DNA of 5,167 nt. Origin: CAG-492 sp035388585 (lineage in GTDB: Bacteria > Bacillota > Clostridia > TANB77 > CAG-508). The notes beneath the pieces are model-generated. The model worked only from the letters and a program-made list of their open reading frames with translations, was not told the DNA's origin and made no database searches. The translations under genes were made by a program, and so were the position numbers. The stretch lies in contig DAOOQE010000044.1 in NCBI GenBank assembly GCA_035388585.1, forward strand, positions 1 through 5,167, given 5' to 3'. Every line of letters begins with the position of its first letter. Position 1 is the stretch's first letter. Below are positions 1 through 5,167 of the stretch, one piece after another.

Positions 1-44
1 ATTATCTACTAATTTTGAACAATTTGAATATTTTAGTAGATAAT
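1..44. repeat. 12-bp perfect inverted repeat at the window edge
   Basis: ATTATCTACTAA at 1-12 is the exact reverse complement of TTAGTAGATAAT at 33-44, with a 20-nt AT-rich loop. The left arm starts at the first base of the window, so the stem may be longer. There is no T run after the right arm, so it is not a standard intrinsic terminator. It could be an RNA hairpin at the 3' end of an upstream transcript or a protein-binding site ahead of speD. Two plus-strand frames run in from the left edge and stop at 41-43 or 48-50; either could be the tail of an upstream gene overlapping the repeat, and I cannot choose between them. Confidence 0.6.
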
Positions 45-52
45 AGATAACA

Positions 53-70
53 TAAAAAATATATTTTTTA
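53..70. repeat. 18-bp AT-only palindrome
   Basis: TAAAAAATATATTTTTTA is a perfect palindrome. As RNA it would give a weak A-U hairpin ending in a U run, so it might act as a poor terminator of upstream transcription. As DNA it could be a binding site. In sequence this AT-rich it could also be chance. Confidence 0.35.
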
Positions 71-113
71 CTATCAAAAATTTATAAATTTTACACCAGA
101 GGGGTGATTATTT

Positions 114-488
114 ATGGAAATTGAAAATGTTATATACAAAAAAATTCTTGGAAATCATTATATTATTGAATTTTATGATTGTAAAAGTTAGTTGTTGGAT
201 AATATTGAATAGATAGAAACATGTTTTTTACTTGCTTAGAAAGAATCCAAGGCTAATGTAATAACCAATAATTTTCATAAATTTGAACCTTATGGTGTAA
301 GTGGAATGGTAATTATATCAGAATCACATTTTTCAATTCATACATGGTACGAACATAACTATTAGTAGATAGATGTTTTTGTGTGTAGTGAAGATGTTAA
401 AGTAGATATTTAGTTGGAAATATTTAAAGAATTTTTTCTTCCAAGTAAAGTTAATGTAACAAAAATAGATAGAGGACTAATCCCTTGA
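114..488 (+). CDS. speD: S-adenosylmethionine decarboxylase proenzyme, TAG-recoded
   Basis: This is a pyruvoyl enzyme family that decarboxylates S-adenosylmethionine to supply the aminopropyl donor for spermidine synthesis. The frame is open from ATG 114 to TGA 486-488 only if TAG is sense (6 TAGs, codons 26, 33, 42, 84, 85 and 100). At 124 residues it has the length of the short bacterial form (Bacillus SpeH, Thermotoga SpeD). The core GVSGMVIISESHFSIHTWYE is unmistakable. Self-cleavage is expected between E70 and S71, with S71 becoming the pyruvoyl group. S71, H76 and C91 keep the spacing of S63, H68 and C83 in the Thermotoga enzyme. A GGGGTGAT ribosome site at 101-108 supports the start. 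All six presumed glutamines are TAG; there is no CAA or CAG. No spermidine synthase gene is in the window. Some SpeD homologues have become arginine or ornithine decarboxylases, so the substrate is not certain. Confidence 0.93.
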
Positions 489-513
489 CAAACTAATTTT
501 TTTATGATATAAT
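485..513 (+). promoter_or_regulatory. Consensus sigma70/sigmaA promoter upstream of nrdJ
   Basis: TTGACA at 485-490 and TATAAT at 508-513 are separated by 17 bp, a perfect consensus. The speD stop TGA (486-488) lies inside the -35 box. Over the 29 bp it matches the promoters at 3595 and 4124 at 24 positions, including the run of seven T followed by ATG in the spacer, so it belongs to a family of promoters in this genome and is unlikely to be chance. Transcription should start near 520. Confidence 0.85.
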
Positions 514-533
514 TTAAAACAAAAAATAACATT

Positions 534-561
534 GGTCAAATGTAAAAGTTTGACCTTTTTT
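534..561 (+). terminator. Intrinsic terminator or attenuator in the nrdJ leader
   Basis: GGTCAAA (534-540) pairs perfectly with TTTGACC (549-555) around an 8-nt loop, followed directly by six T (556-561). It has the form of a Rho-independent terminator. It lies downstream of the promoter at 485-513 and upstream of the nrdJ ribosome site, so transcripts from that promoter must pass it about 40 nt after starting. It may end speD messages, attenuate nrdJ, or both. Confidence 0.75.
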
Positions 562-580
562 AATCTAATTAAAAAAAAAT

Positions 581-589
581 AAAGGAGTG
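581..589 (+). promoter_or_regulatory. Ribosome binding site that fixes the nrdJ start
   Basis: AAAGGAGTG lies after an A-rich stretch, with AGGAG at 583-587 and nine bases before ATG 597. A nearer ATG at 593 reads ATG TAT GGA TAA and closes at once, so 597 is the start. Confidence 0.85.
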
Positions 590-596
590 TTTATGT

Positions 597-3548
597 ATGG
601 ATAAATTGCAGCAGTAGCATGTTGACAAGTCTTTACCATTTTATTCTACAGATTTTTCTAATTTCACTACAGATAACAAAGAATCTATATTTAAAGTAAT
701 AAAAGATTTGCAAGAAACAATTAAGAGTAATAAAACAGCAGATGAATTTATTTCTTATATTGTAAATACTTTATCAGATGAAATTATTGCACATCATCAA
801 GAAAATATGTGTTGGAATTTATCTGATGAATAGACTGAAATTGTAGATAAAAGATATTTAATGACTTATGCTGATGGTATACAAGACAAAAGTTTAGAAA
901 CAATTTCAATAAGAATGTAGAGAACAATATCTTCTTAGCTAACATTATATACAGATAACTTAGAACATATCAAGAAATTTGATTCTTTACTAACTTATTT
1001 ATTTAATAGTAGATTACTTGTTTTGAATACACCATAGATGTTTAATCTTGGTATGGGATTAAATCATGATTTGTTTTTTACTACAAATGGAAATAATATG
1101 ATTTATAACTCTATTGATAAATTAACATATGAAGATTATGTATATATTTATACAAATATAAATAGAAGTGATTTTACAACATAGGCTTGTTTTATATTAG
1201 ATATGGAAGATAACATTGAATCTATTTTTGAAACACTTAAAAAGTAGTCTATGATTTAGAAAGCAGCAGGTGGGGTTGGATTTAATATTGGAAGATTAAG
1301 ACCAAAAAATTAGTATATTAAAACAACTAATTCTTCATCATCTGGTAGTTTGTCTTTTCTACAAGTATTCAATGAAACAGGAAAGGTAATTAAGCAAGGC
1401 AACAAAAGACGTTGGTAGGGTATGTAGGTATTATAGGATATTTATGATAAATTTTGGGAATATCCTTGCTCAGTTCACCCAGATATTTTGGAATTTATCA
1501 ATGCTAAAAGAAATAATACAGGTGAAACAATTTTGCAATCATTTAATATTTCAGTAGGAATCAACAATTCAAAAGATTTAGCTGAAAAATAGAAAACAAA
1601 TGACACTACCAATTTAGTTAATTTTACATTTCAAGGTGAAACATTAGATAAAGTATTACAACCATCTATGTATTCAAGTGATAAAACTAAACTTGGAATG
1701 CCATAGAAAGAACTATTAAATATTATTTAGGAAAATGCTCATAAGTGTGGCGATCCTGGTTTAATTTTCTTAGATAAAATTAATAAATATAATCCATTAA
1801 GAGATTCAGATTTATATATGGTATAGACAAATCCTTGTGGGGAAAGACCTGGAATAAGTTCTTAGAAATATGGAATTTATGATACATGTGATTTAGGACA
1901 TTTAGATATAACAAAAATGTTAATTAAATCAGAAGATGGGCTTTTTAAATTAAATGCTTCTCTTGTGTATTCTTTATCTTATATCTCTTAGTATGTATTA
2001 GATTTATTGCATGATTTATTGATGTATCCAACAGAAGAAGTAAAAAAAGGTGTAACTTGTTTAAGAAGTGTTGGATTGGGGTTTTATGGATTATAGGGTG
2101 CGTTGATGCTTATGGGTATTCCTTATGACTCCGAAGAATAGAGAAAAATGTAGTATTTTGTAATGAAACTTGAAGAAATGGGATAGTCTAATATGTCATT
2201 TGAAGCATAGAAATAGTTATACCCATATCTGTTTCAAAAATTATATGAATCATCAGATATTCCAACATAGCATATTTGGGATAAAAACTTTGCAGATTTT
2301 AAATATGAAGATGAAATAGATTCTTTTGTATTGTATAATAAAAATAGCAAAACAATTAAATCAAAAGATGAAAAAAACATAGTATTTAATGAATTGAGAA
2401 CTTTGTATCATACTAAATAGCCAAGAAGAAATATTAATTTAACAACTATTTAGCCAACAGGAACAACCTCTATTATAGGTCAAACATAGATTTTAGGAGA
2501 TACTGGTAGTGGTGTAGAACCCTTATATTCTTTAAATTATAGAAGATTTATAACAAATCTTGATGGAACTAAAACAGAACAAATATATATTTCAAAAATA
2601 TTATTTAGATTATTTGACAAAACATTTCTAAAAAATATTTTACCTCAATTACAAGAATATTATAAAAATTTATATGGTAAAGAATTAAAAGTAGATAATA
2701 CAGATATTGAAAACTTAATACAAGAATAGAAATAGAATCCAACATCTACTGTATGGCAAGAAAAATCAATTCTATTCTCAATTTTAAAGAAGTGGGTTGA
2801 ATAGCATTATACATAGATGGAAATCAGTTATATGAATCATTTGTTGATGCAAGAATAGGTACAAAAATCATGTAGTAGTTAGATTAGTAAAACAATAAAT
2901 ATGAAAAATGATTAGAAAGTAAAAGATGTATTAGAATAGTATTTATATGCACTAACATCAGATTACATAAAAGGTATTACTGTATATAGAGATGGCAGTT
3001 TACAAGTTCAGGTGTTAGAAGCAGAGCAATCTAAAGAAACACAAAAAAAGAAAACAGATTTACAAGAAAAACTAAGTTTCTTAAAATTTAATATCAATGT
3101 TGATGAAAAAACTGGTAGAATAAAGCCAAAAGTAAAACCAGCTATTATGGAATCGTTAAAAAAGACTGTATATTATAAATCTGATCTTATCGATATGAAG
3201 TTTCATATTGAAATTGGGTTTACTGATAATAATGAACCATTTGAAGTATTTGTAAGAACTACAGAATCATCATGGAATATGACAAATATGTTCAATTTGT
3301 ATGGAAGATTGATTAGTACATAGTTTAGAAGTGGTGTAGATATTAATGAAGTTTTAAAACAATAGAAAAAAGTTAAAAATTGGAAAAATGATTATGATCC
3401 AATTATAGAATTTATTACAACTGAAGTTGAAGAATTGATTTCTATTTCTAAAAAAAGTATTAAACAGAAAAAATAGATAATTGAAGATATTAATGAATAG
3501 TTTATTAAACAATCATTTGAACCAGGATGTTCTTAGTGTGGTGAATGA
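597..3548 (+). CDS. nrdJ: Adenosylcobalamin-dependent (class II) ribonucleotide reductase, TAG-recoded
   Basis: It reduces ribonucleotides to deoxyribonucleotides using a cobalamin-generated thiyl radical, supplying precursors for DNA replication without oxygen and without a separate radical subunit. The 983-residue frame runs to TGA and holds 41 TAGs, against about 27 CAA/CAG. In order: an N-terminal part without a clear ATP cone; LNTP at 143-146; the redox cysteine C198 in QAC; AGGVGF with a following LRP; a GNKRRW loop; HPDI at 294-297; the active-site loop NPCGE at 412-416 (thiyl C414, E416); the partner cysteine C431; PTGTTS at 620-625; ISKT; YRDGS at 797-801; a TSCPD-like region near 850-915 with EVFV; and the swinging-arm pair C978/C981 in CSQCGE at the extreme C terminus. 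About 13 extra residues (281-293) precede HPDI. TAG is already codon 7, so host translation without suppression would give only six residues. The stretch 3012-3320, open in the standard code, is the C-terminal part of this gene and not a separate one. Confidence 0.95.
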
Positions 3549-3559
3549 TTGAAAATCAG

Positions 3560-3589
3560 ATGGGGTCTAAATGATCCCATTTTTTTTTT
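3560..3589 (+). terminator. Intrinsic terminator after nrdJ
   Basis: ATGGGGTC (3560-3567) pairs with GATCCCAT (3573-3580), eight pairs with one G-U, around the loop TAAAT. A run of ten T (3580-3589) follows. It begins 11 bases after the nrdJ stop and ends just before the next promoter, so it insulates the two modules. Confidence 0.9.
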
Positions 3590-3591
3590 AA

Positions 3592-3638
3592 TACTTGACA
3601 AATCACTTTTTTTATGGTATACTATGTATGTGAAAGAA
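3592..3638 (+). repeat. 47-bp promoter repeat, copy 1
   Basis: Every base is identical to 4121-4167. The repeat carries the whole promoter (-35, spacer, -10) and about 15 bp past the -10 box, including the expected transcription start. Identity stops just upstream of the -35 box and in the A-rich leader. Confidence 0.95.
3595..3623 (+). promoter_or_regulatory. SigmaA-type promoter for the 3665/3992 gene pair
   Basis: TTGACA (3595-3600), a 17-bp spacer with seven T, and TATACT (3618-3623). It lies straight after the nrdJ terminator and about 40 nt before the next start codon, the canonical terminator-promoter-gene order. Transcription should start near 3630. Confidence 0.9.
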
Positions 3639-3664
3639 GGGAATAAAAAAAAGGAGTGATGTGA

Positions 3665-3979
3665 ATGAGTGAAATTGAAAAAAAACATGACAAAGAGTAT
3701 AAAAAATATGAAAATTTTCTGAATATGCAAAATGAATTAACAAAAGAGTTAATTGATGAATTGCTTACGTATAGTTTATACGTTAAGATTAAAAGTATAG
3801 ATGATGAAAATGTATATGTTGCTTGCTACGTTAAAAGTGATGGCTCAGTTGGTAATGAAATATTTAAAGCTAAAACAATAAAAAAATTAGAAAAGAAATT
3901 TCATTTAGTTAAGATTGGATGGGGTTTAGGTTTCAGTTATTCTAAAGAAAAAGATGAAAATTTATTTATTAACAAATAA
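3665..3979 (+). CDS. Hypothetical small charged protein, 104 aa
   Basis: I do not recognise a family. The start at ATG 3665 is fixed by AGGAG at 3652-3656 within AAAGGAGTGAT, eight bases upstream, and by the promoter at 3595-3623. Residues 1-36 are rich in lysine and glutamate and probably form a long charged helix or coiled coil; residues 37-100 alternate in a way that suggests beta strands (YVKIKS, VYVACYV), with a glycine-rich GWGLGFSYS near the end. No signal peptide or membrane segment is visible, so it is probably cytoplasmic. It uses no TAG and its one glutamine is CAA; it ends in TAA, unlike the TAG-loaded genes upstream. It sits 12 bases before the small gene at 3992 and is probably cotranscribed with it. 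Position and strong signals fit an early or host-interaction gene, but that is inference. Confidence 0.85.
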   Translation: MSEIEKKHDKEYKKYENFLNMQNELTKELIDELLTYSLYVKIKSIDDENVYVACYVKSDGSVGNEIFKAKTIKKLEKKFHLVKIGWGLGFSYSKEKDENLFINK

Positions 3980-3991
3980 GGTGGAGTAATT

Positions 3992-4111
3992 GTGAAAAAG
4001 GCTATTAAAAATTCAATTTTAGATATTTTGCATCTTTTAACACTCATTCCATTTATTTTTATTTTTATGATTAAGCCTTCTTTTTTTTATGATGAAGAAG
4101 AGGGGGATTAA
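3992..4111 (+). CDS. Small single-pass membrane protein, 39 aa, GTG start
   Basis: This short gene begins with GTG 3992, follows the previous stop by 12 bases and is preceded by AAGGTGGAG (3978-3986). It ends in TAA at 4109-4111. The protein has a lysine-bearing N terminus (VKKAIKN), a hydrophobic segment at about residues 9-26 rich in Leu, Ile and Phe, and a short acidic tail (DEEEGD). The positive N side and negative C side favour N terminus inside. Size and layout are like phage small membrane proteins (holin-like, exclusion or membrane-modulating peptides), but no family can be assigned. No TAG is used. The gap between neighbours, the ribosome site and the coherent membrane profile support a real gene, though one this short could be spurious. 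Confidence 0.65.
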   Translation: MKKAIKNSILDILHLLTLIPFIFIFMIKPSFFYDEEEGD

Positions 4112-4120
4112 AAAAATAAC

Positions 4121-4167
4121 TACTTGACAAATCACTTTTTTTATGGTATACTATGTATGTGAAAGAA
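4121..4167 (+). repeat. 47-bp promoter repeat, copy 2
   Basis: Identical to 3592-3638, 529 bp downstream and in the same orientation. The flanks differ on both sides, so the conserved unit is the promoter itself and not a larger gene duplication. Confidence 0.95.
4124..4152 (+). promoter_or_regulatory. SigmaA-type promoter for the 4198/4650 genes
   Basis: TTGACA (4124-4129), a 17-bp spacer and TATACT (4147-4152), the same sequence as the promoter at 3595. It begins 12 bases after the stop of the 39-residue gene. No terminator separates it from that gene, so read-through from the upstream promoter is likely to add to its output. Confidence 0.9.
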
Positions 4168-4197
4168 AGAAAAAAACAAAAAAAAGGAGTGATTTGA

Positions 4198-4653
4198 ATG
4201 CAAATTTTAACTTTAACAAAAAAAGAAGTAGTTGAAAGAATAAACCAATTTTGCATTGAAGATTTAGAAAATATAAAACAGTGTTTTTTAAATGGTGATT
4301 TTGATTATTTGGCAGATGAAAATGGTTTTGATTCGTTCACAATTAGTGATAGAATTTGGATTAAAGATTCATATCCACTCATATTTAACAGTATTTATAA
4401 CAGTATTTATCTAATAATAAAGTTCCAAGATGAATATGACACATACATCGAATTGACTGAGCTTTATCCTGAATATGATATATTTTCTGAAACAATAAAT
4501 GAACTACTTGATGAAATTAAAGATAACGATGAAGCCTGTGGTATTTTGCAATATCCAGATAGTGAATTTATACATAATAATAAATTTATACGTATTGTAA
4601 CATATGCCCCAGTTTTTATTGGATTTAGGTTTGAAAAGGGGGAAAAAGAATGA
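4198..4653 (+). CDS. Hypothetical acidic protein, 151 aa
   Basis: I do not recognise a family. ATG 4198 is set by AGGAG at 4185-4189 in an AAAGGAGTGAT site eight bases upstream, and by the promoter at 4124-4152. The protein is acidic and aromatic, with many Asp, Glu, Tyr and Phe, and no membrane segment or signal peptide. Acidic small phage proteins often act as inhibitors or DNA mimics of host factors, but nothing here proves that. Residues 64-71 read NSIYNSIY, from a perfect 12-bp tandem duplication at 4387-4410. Its five glutamines are all CAA/CAG. It ends in TGA and overlaps the next gene by the four bases ATGA, so the pair is translationally coupled. Confidence 0.85.
   Translation: MQILTLTKKEVVERINQFCIEDLENIKQCFLNGDFDYLADENGFDSFTISDRIWIKDSYPLIFNSIYNSIYLIIKFQDEYDTYIELTELYPEYDIFSETINELLDEIKDNDEACGILQYPDSEFIHNNKFIRIVTYAPVFIGFRFEKGEKE
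4387..4410 (+). repeat. 12-bp tandem duplication inside the 4198 gene
   Basis: AACAGTATTTAT occurs twice without a gap (4387-4398 and 4399-4410), in frame, encoding NSIY twice. The perfect match suggests a recent slippage event; length and frame are preserved. Confidence 0.9.
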
Positions 4654-5093
4654 AAAAAATGATTCTATCAAAACAATCTTATTATAAGGTTTTAGATAGC
4701 TTTATTATCAAAAACGAGTTTTTTGTTGAGATGAAAGATGTTACCGAAATGGATGTAGCTAAAATCAAGAAATATACACAAGAACAGTTATTTTATTGGC
4801 ATAGAATAGCATTTGTTAAAGAAAAATTTTATGAAGAGTATATAAAAGTTGAAAACACAAATTTTAAGGAAAATAACTCCGAAGATGTTCAAACATTTAT
4901 AACTTTTGACATTGTTCGCAACAGTTTCTATTTGTACCAAATAATAGATTTTGCAGACGAATCACATTGTATTCCATCTGATTCAAAAATGAAGTTAGTT
5001 CATAAAACAGAAATATTGAAATTTGAATTTCCACCAATAGATTTTGAATGGCAAGTAGATGTTTTAAATTTAATTTATAACCCAAGAAAGTGA
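4650..5093 (+). CDS. Hypothetical protein, 147 aa
   Basis: I do not recognise a family. The start ATG 4650 overlaps the previous stop (ATGA, 4650-4653) and follows a strong AAAAGGGGG site at 4634-4642 inside the upstream gene, so it is cotranscribed and coupled with the 4198 gene. The protein has a basic N terminus (MKKMILSKQSYYK), a Lys/Glu-rich middle and a more acidic, aromatic second half; there is one cysteine, in DESHC, and no membrane segment. A LYQIIDF segment and the ending LNLIYNPRK look like folded-domain sequence, but no catalytic motif is visible. Its six glutamines are CAA/CAG and it ends in TGA. The coupling suggests that its product works with, or in proportion to, that of the 4198 gene. 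Confidence 0.85.
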   Translation: MKKMILSKQSYYKVLDSFIIKNEFFVEMKDVTEMDVAKIKKYTQEQLFYWHRIAFVKEKFYEEYIKVENTNFKENNSEDVQTFITFDIVRNSFYLYQIIDFADESHCIPSDSKMKLVHKTEILKFEFPPIDFEWQVDVLNLIYNPRK

Positions 5094-5095
5094 TC

Positions 5096-5117
5096 CGTAA
5101 AAATGTAATGTTTTACG
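5096..5117 (+). other. Intergenic hairpin without a T run
   Basis: CGTAAAA (5096-5102) pairs perfectly with TTTTACG (5111-5117) around an 8-nt loop. It begins three bases after the 4650 gene stop. No T run follows, so it is not a normal terminator; it may protect or process the mRNA 3' end between cotranscribed genes. No promoter is visible from 5094 to 5159, so the gene at 5160 is probably reached by read-through. Confidence 0.5.
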
Positions 5118-5159
5118 AAAAGTCAAACGAAAAAATGTAAAAAAAAAGGAGTGATGTGA

Positions 5160-5167
5160 ATGCAAAT
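5160..5167 (+). CDS. Start of a further gene, cut by the window end
   Basis: ATG 5160 is eight bases after AGGAG (5147-5151), in an A-rich AAAGGAGTGATGTGA context almost identical to the sites before the genes at 3665 and 4198. Only two codons (Met-Gln) and two further bases are visible. The first eight bases, ATGCAAAT, match the start of the 4198 gene, which hints at a related gene but cannot be tested here. Confidence 0.7.

Noticed and set aside
15..44. Promoter for speD (TTGAAC at 15-20, GATAAT at 39-44, 18-bp spacer)
   Set aside because: Both boxes are weaker than those of the promoter family in this window, the T-run spacer is missing, and such matches are common in AT-rich DNA.
489..596. 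Cobalamin riboswitch or tRNA gene in the speD-nrdJ gap
   Set aside because: The gap is only 108 bases; I see just one short hairpin, with no B12-box-like core and no cloverleaf. No tRNA was found in the other gaps either.
3012..3323. Stand-alone 103-residue protein starting with GTG
   Set aside because: It is in frame with nrdJ, begins inside the QVL motif after YRDGS, has no ribosome site, and ends at a TAG that the rest of the gene treats as sense.
114..3548. speD and nrdJ as decayed pseudogenes
   Set aside because: All interruptions are TAG, never TAA or TGA, there is no frameshift in more than 1100 codons, and every catalytic motif is kept.
3533..3730. Minus-strand reading frame of 65 residues
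   Set aside because: It lies across the terminator, promoter repeat and 5' part of the 3665 gene; its Phe/His-rich sequence is the antisense of A-rich leaders.
4077..4100. CTTCTT/AAGAAG hairpin with a T run as a terminator
   Set aside because: The T run is in the loop and not after the stem, and it lies inside the 39-residue coding region.
4071..4256. Minus-strand reading frame of 61 residues similar to the one at 3533-3730
   Set aside because: The similarity comes entirely from the 47-bp promoter repeat and the shared ribosome site read backwards.
4897..5085. Minus-strand reading frame of 62 residues
   Set aside because: It is antisense to the 4650 gene, which has a strong ribosome site and coupled start; no independent signal supports it.

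Overview
The window looks like part of a very AT-rich bacteriophage (or phage-derived) genome that reads the amber codon TAG as an amino acid, most probably glutamine (genetic code 15). In the standard code, positions 1-3548 appear almost empty or full of wreckage. If TAG is read through, they resolve into two intact, family-consistent genes, each ended by TGA. These are a 124-residue S-adenosylmethionine decarboxylase (SpeD/SpeH type, 114-488, 6 in-frame TAGs) and a 983-residue adenosylcobalamin-dependent class II ribonucleotide reductase (NrdJ, 597-3548, 41 in-frame TAGs). The pyruvoyl serine, thiyl cysteine, redox cysteines and the family motifs are all in frame, so the TAGs are sense codons and not decay. 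No suppressor tRNA lies in the window.

Positions 3549-5167 are a different module: four complete small genes (3665-3979, 3992-4111, 4198-4653, 4650-5093) plus the first codons of a fifth at 5160. None has a recognised function, none uses TAG, and all end in TAA or TGA. They can therefore be translated by an unmodified host. This resembles the known pattern in recoded phages, where code-neutral genes can be made before the suppressor machinery exists and TAG-dependent genes only afterwards.

The control signals are clear. Three promoters of one family (TTGACA, 17-bp spacer with a run of seven T, TATAAT or TATACT) precede nrdJ, the 3665 gene and the 4198 gene; the last two lie in a 47-bp perfect repeat. 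Ribosome binding sites are long and near-perfect (AAAGGAGTGAT). SigmaA-like promoters with such Shine-Dalgarno sequences suggest a Bacillota-type host rather than a Bacteroidota one; this is inference.

A strong terminator separates nrdJ from the small-gene module. The speD-nrdJ gap has the unusual order promoter, terminator hairpin, ribosome binding site, gene, with the speD stop codon inside the -35 box. This looks like an attenuator controlling the reductase. SpeD and NrdJ are plausibly part of a phage programme that reshapes polyamine and deoxynucleotide pools during replication.
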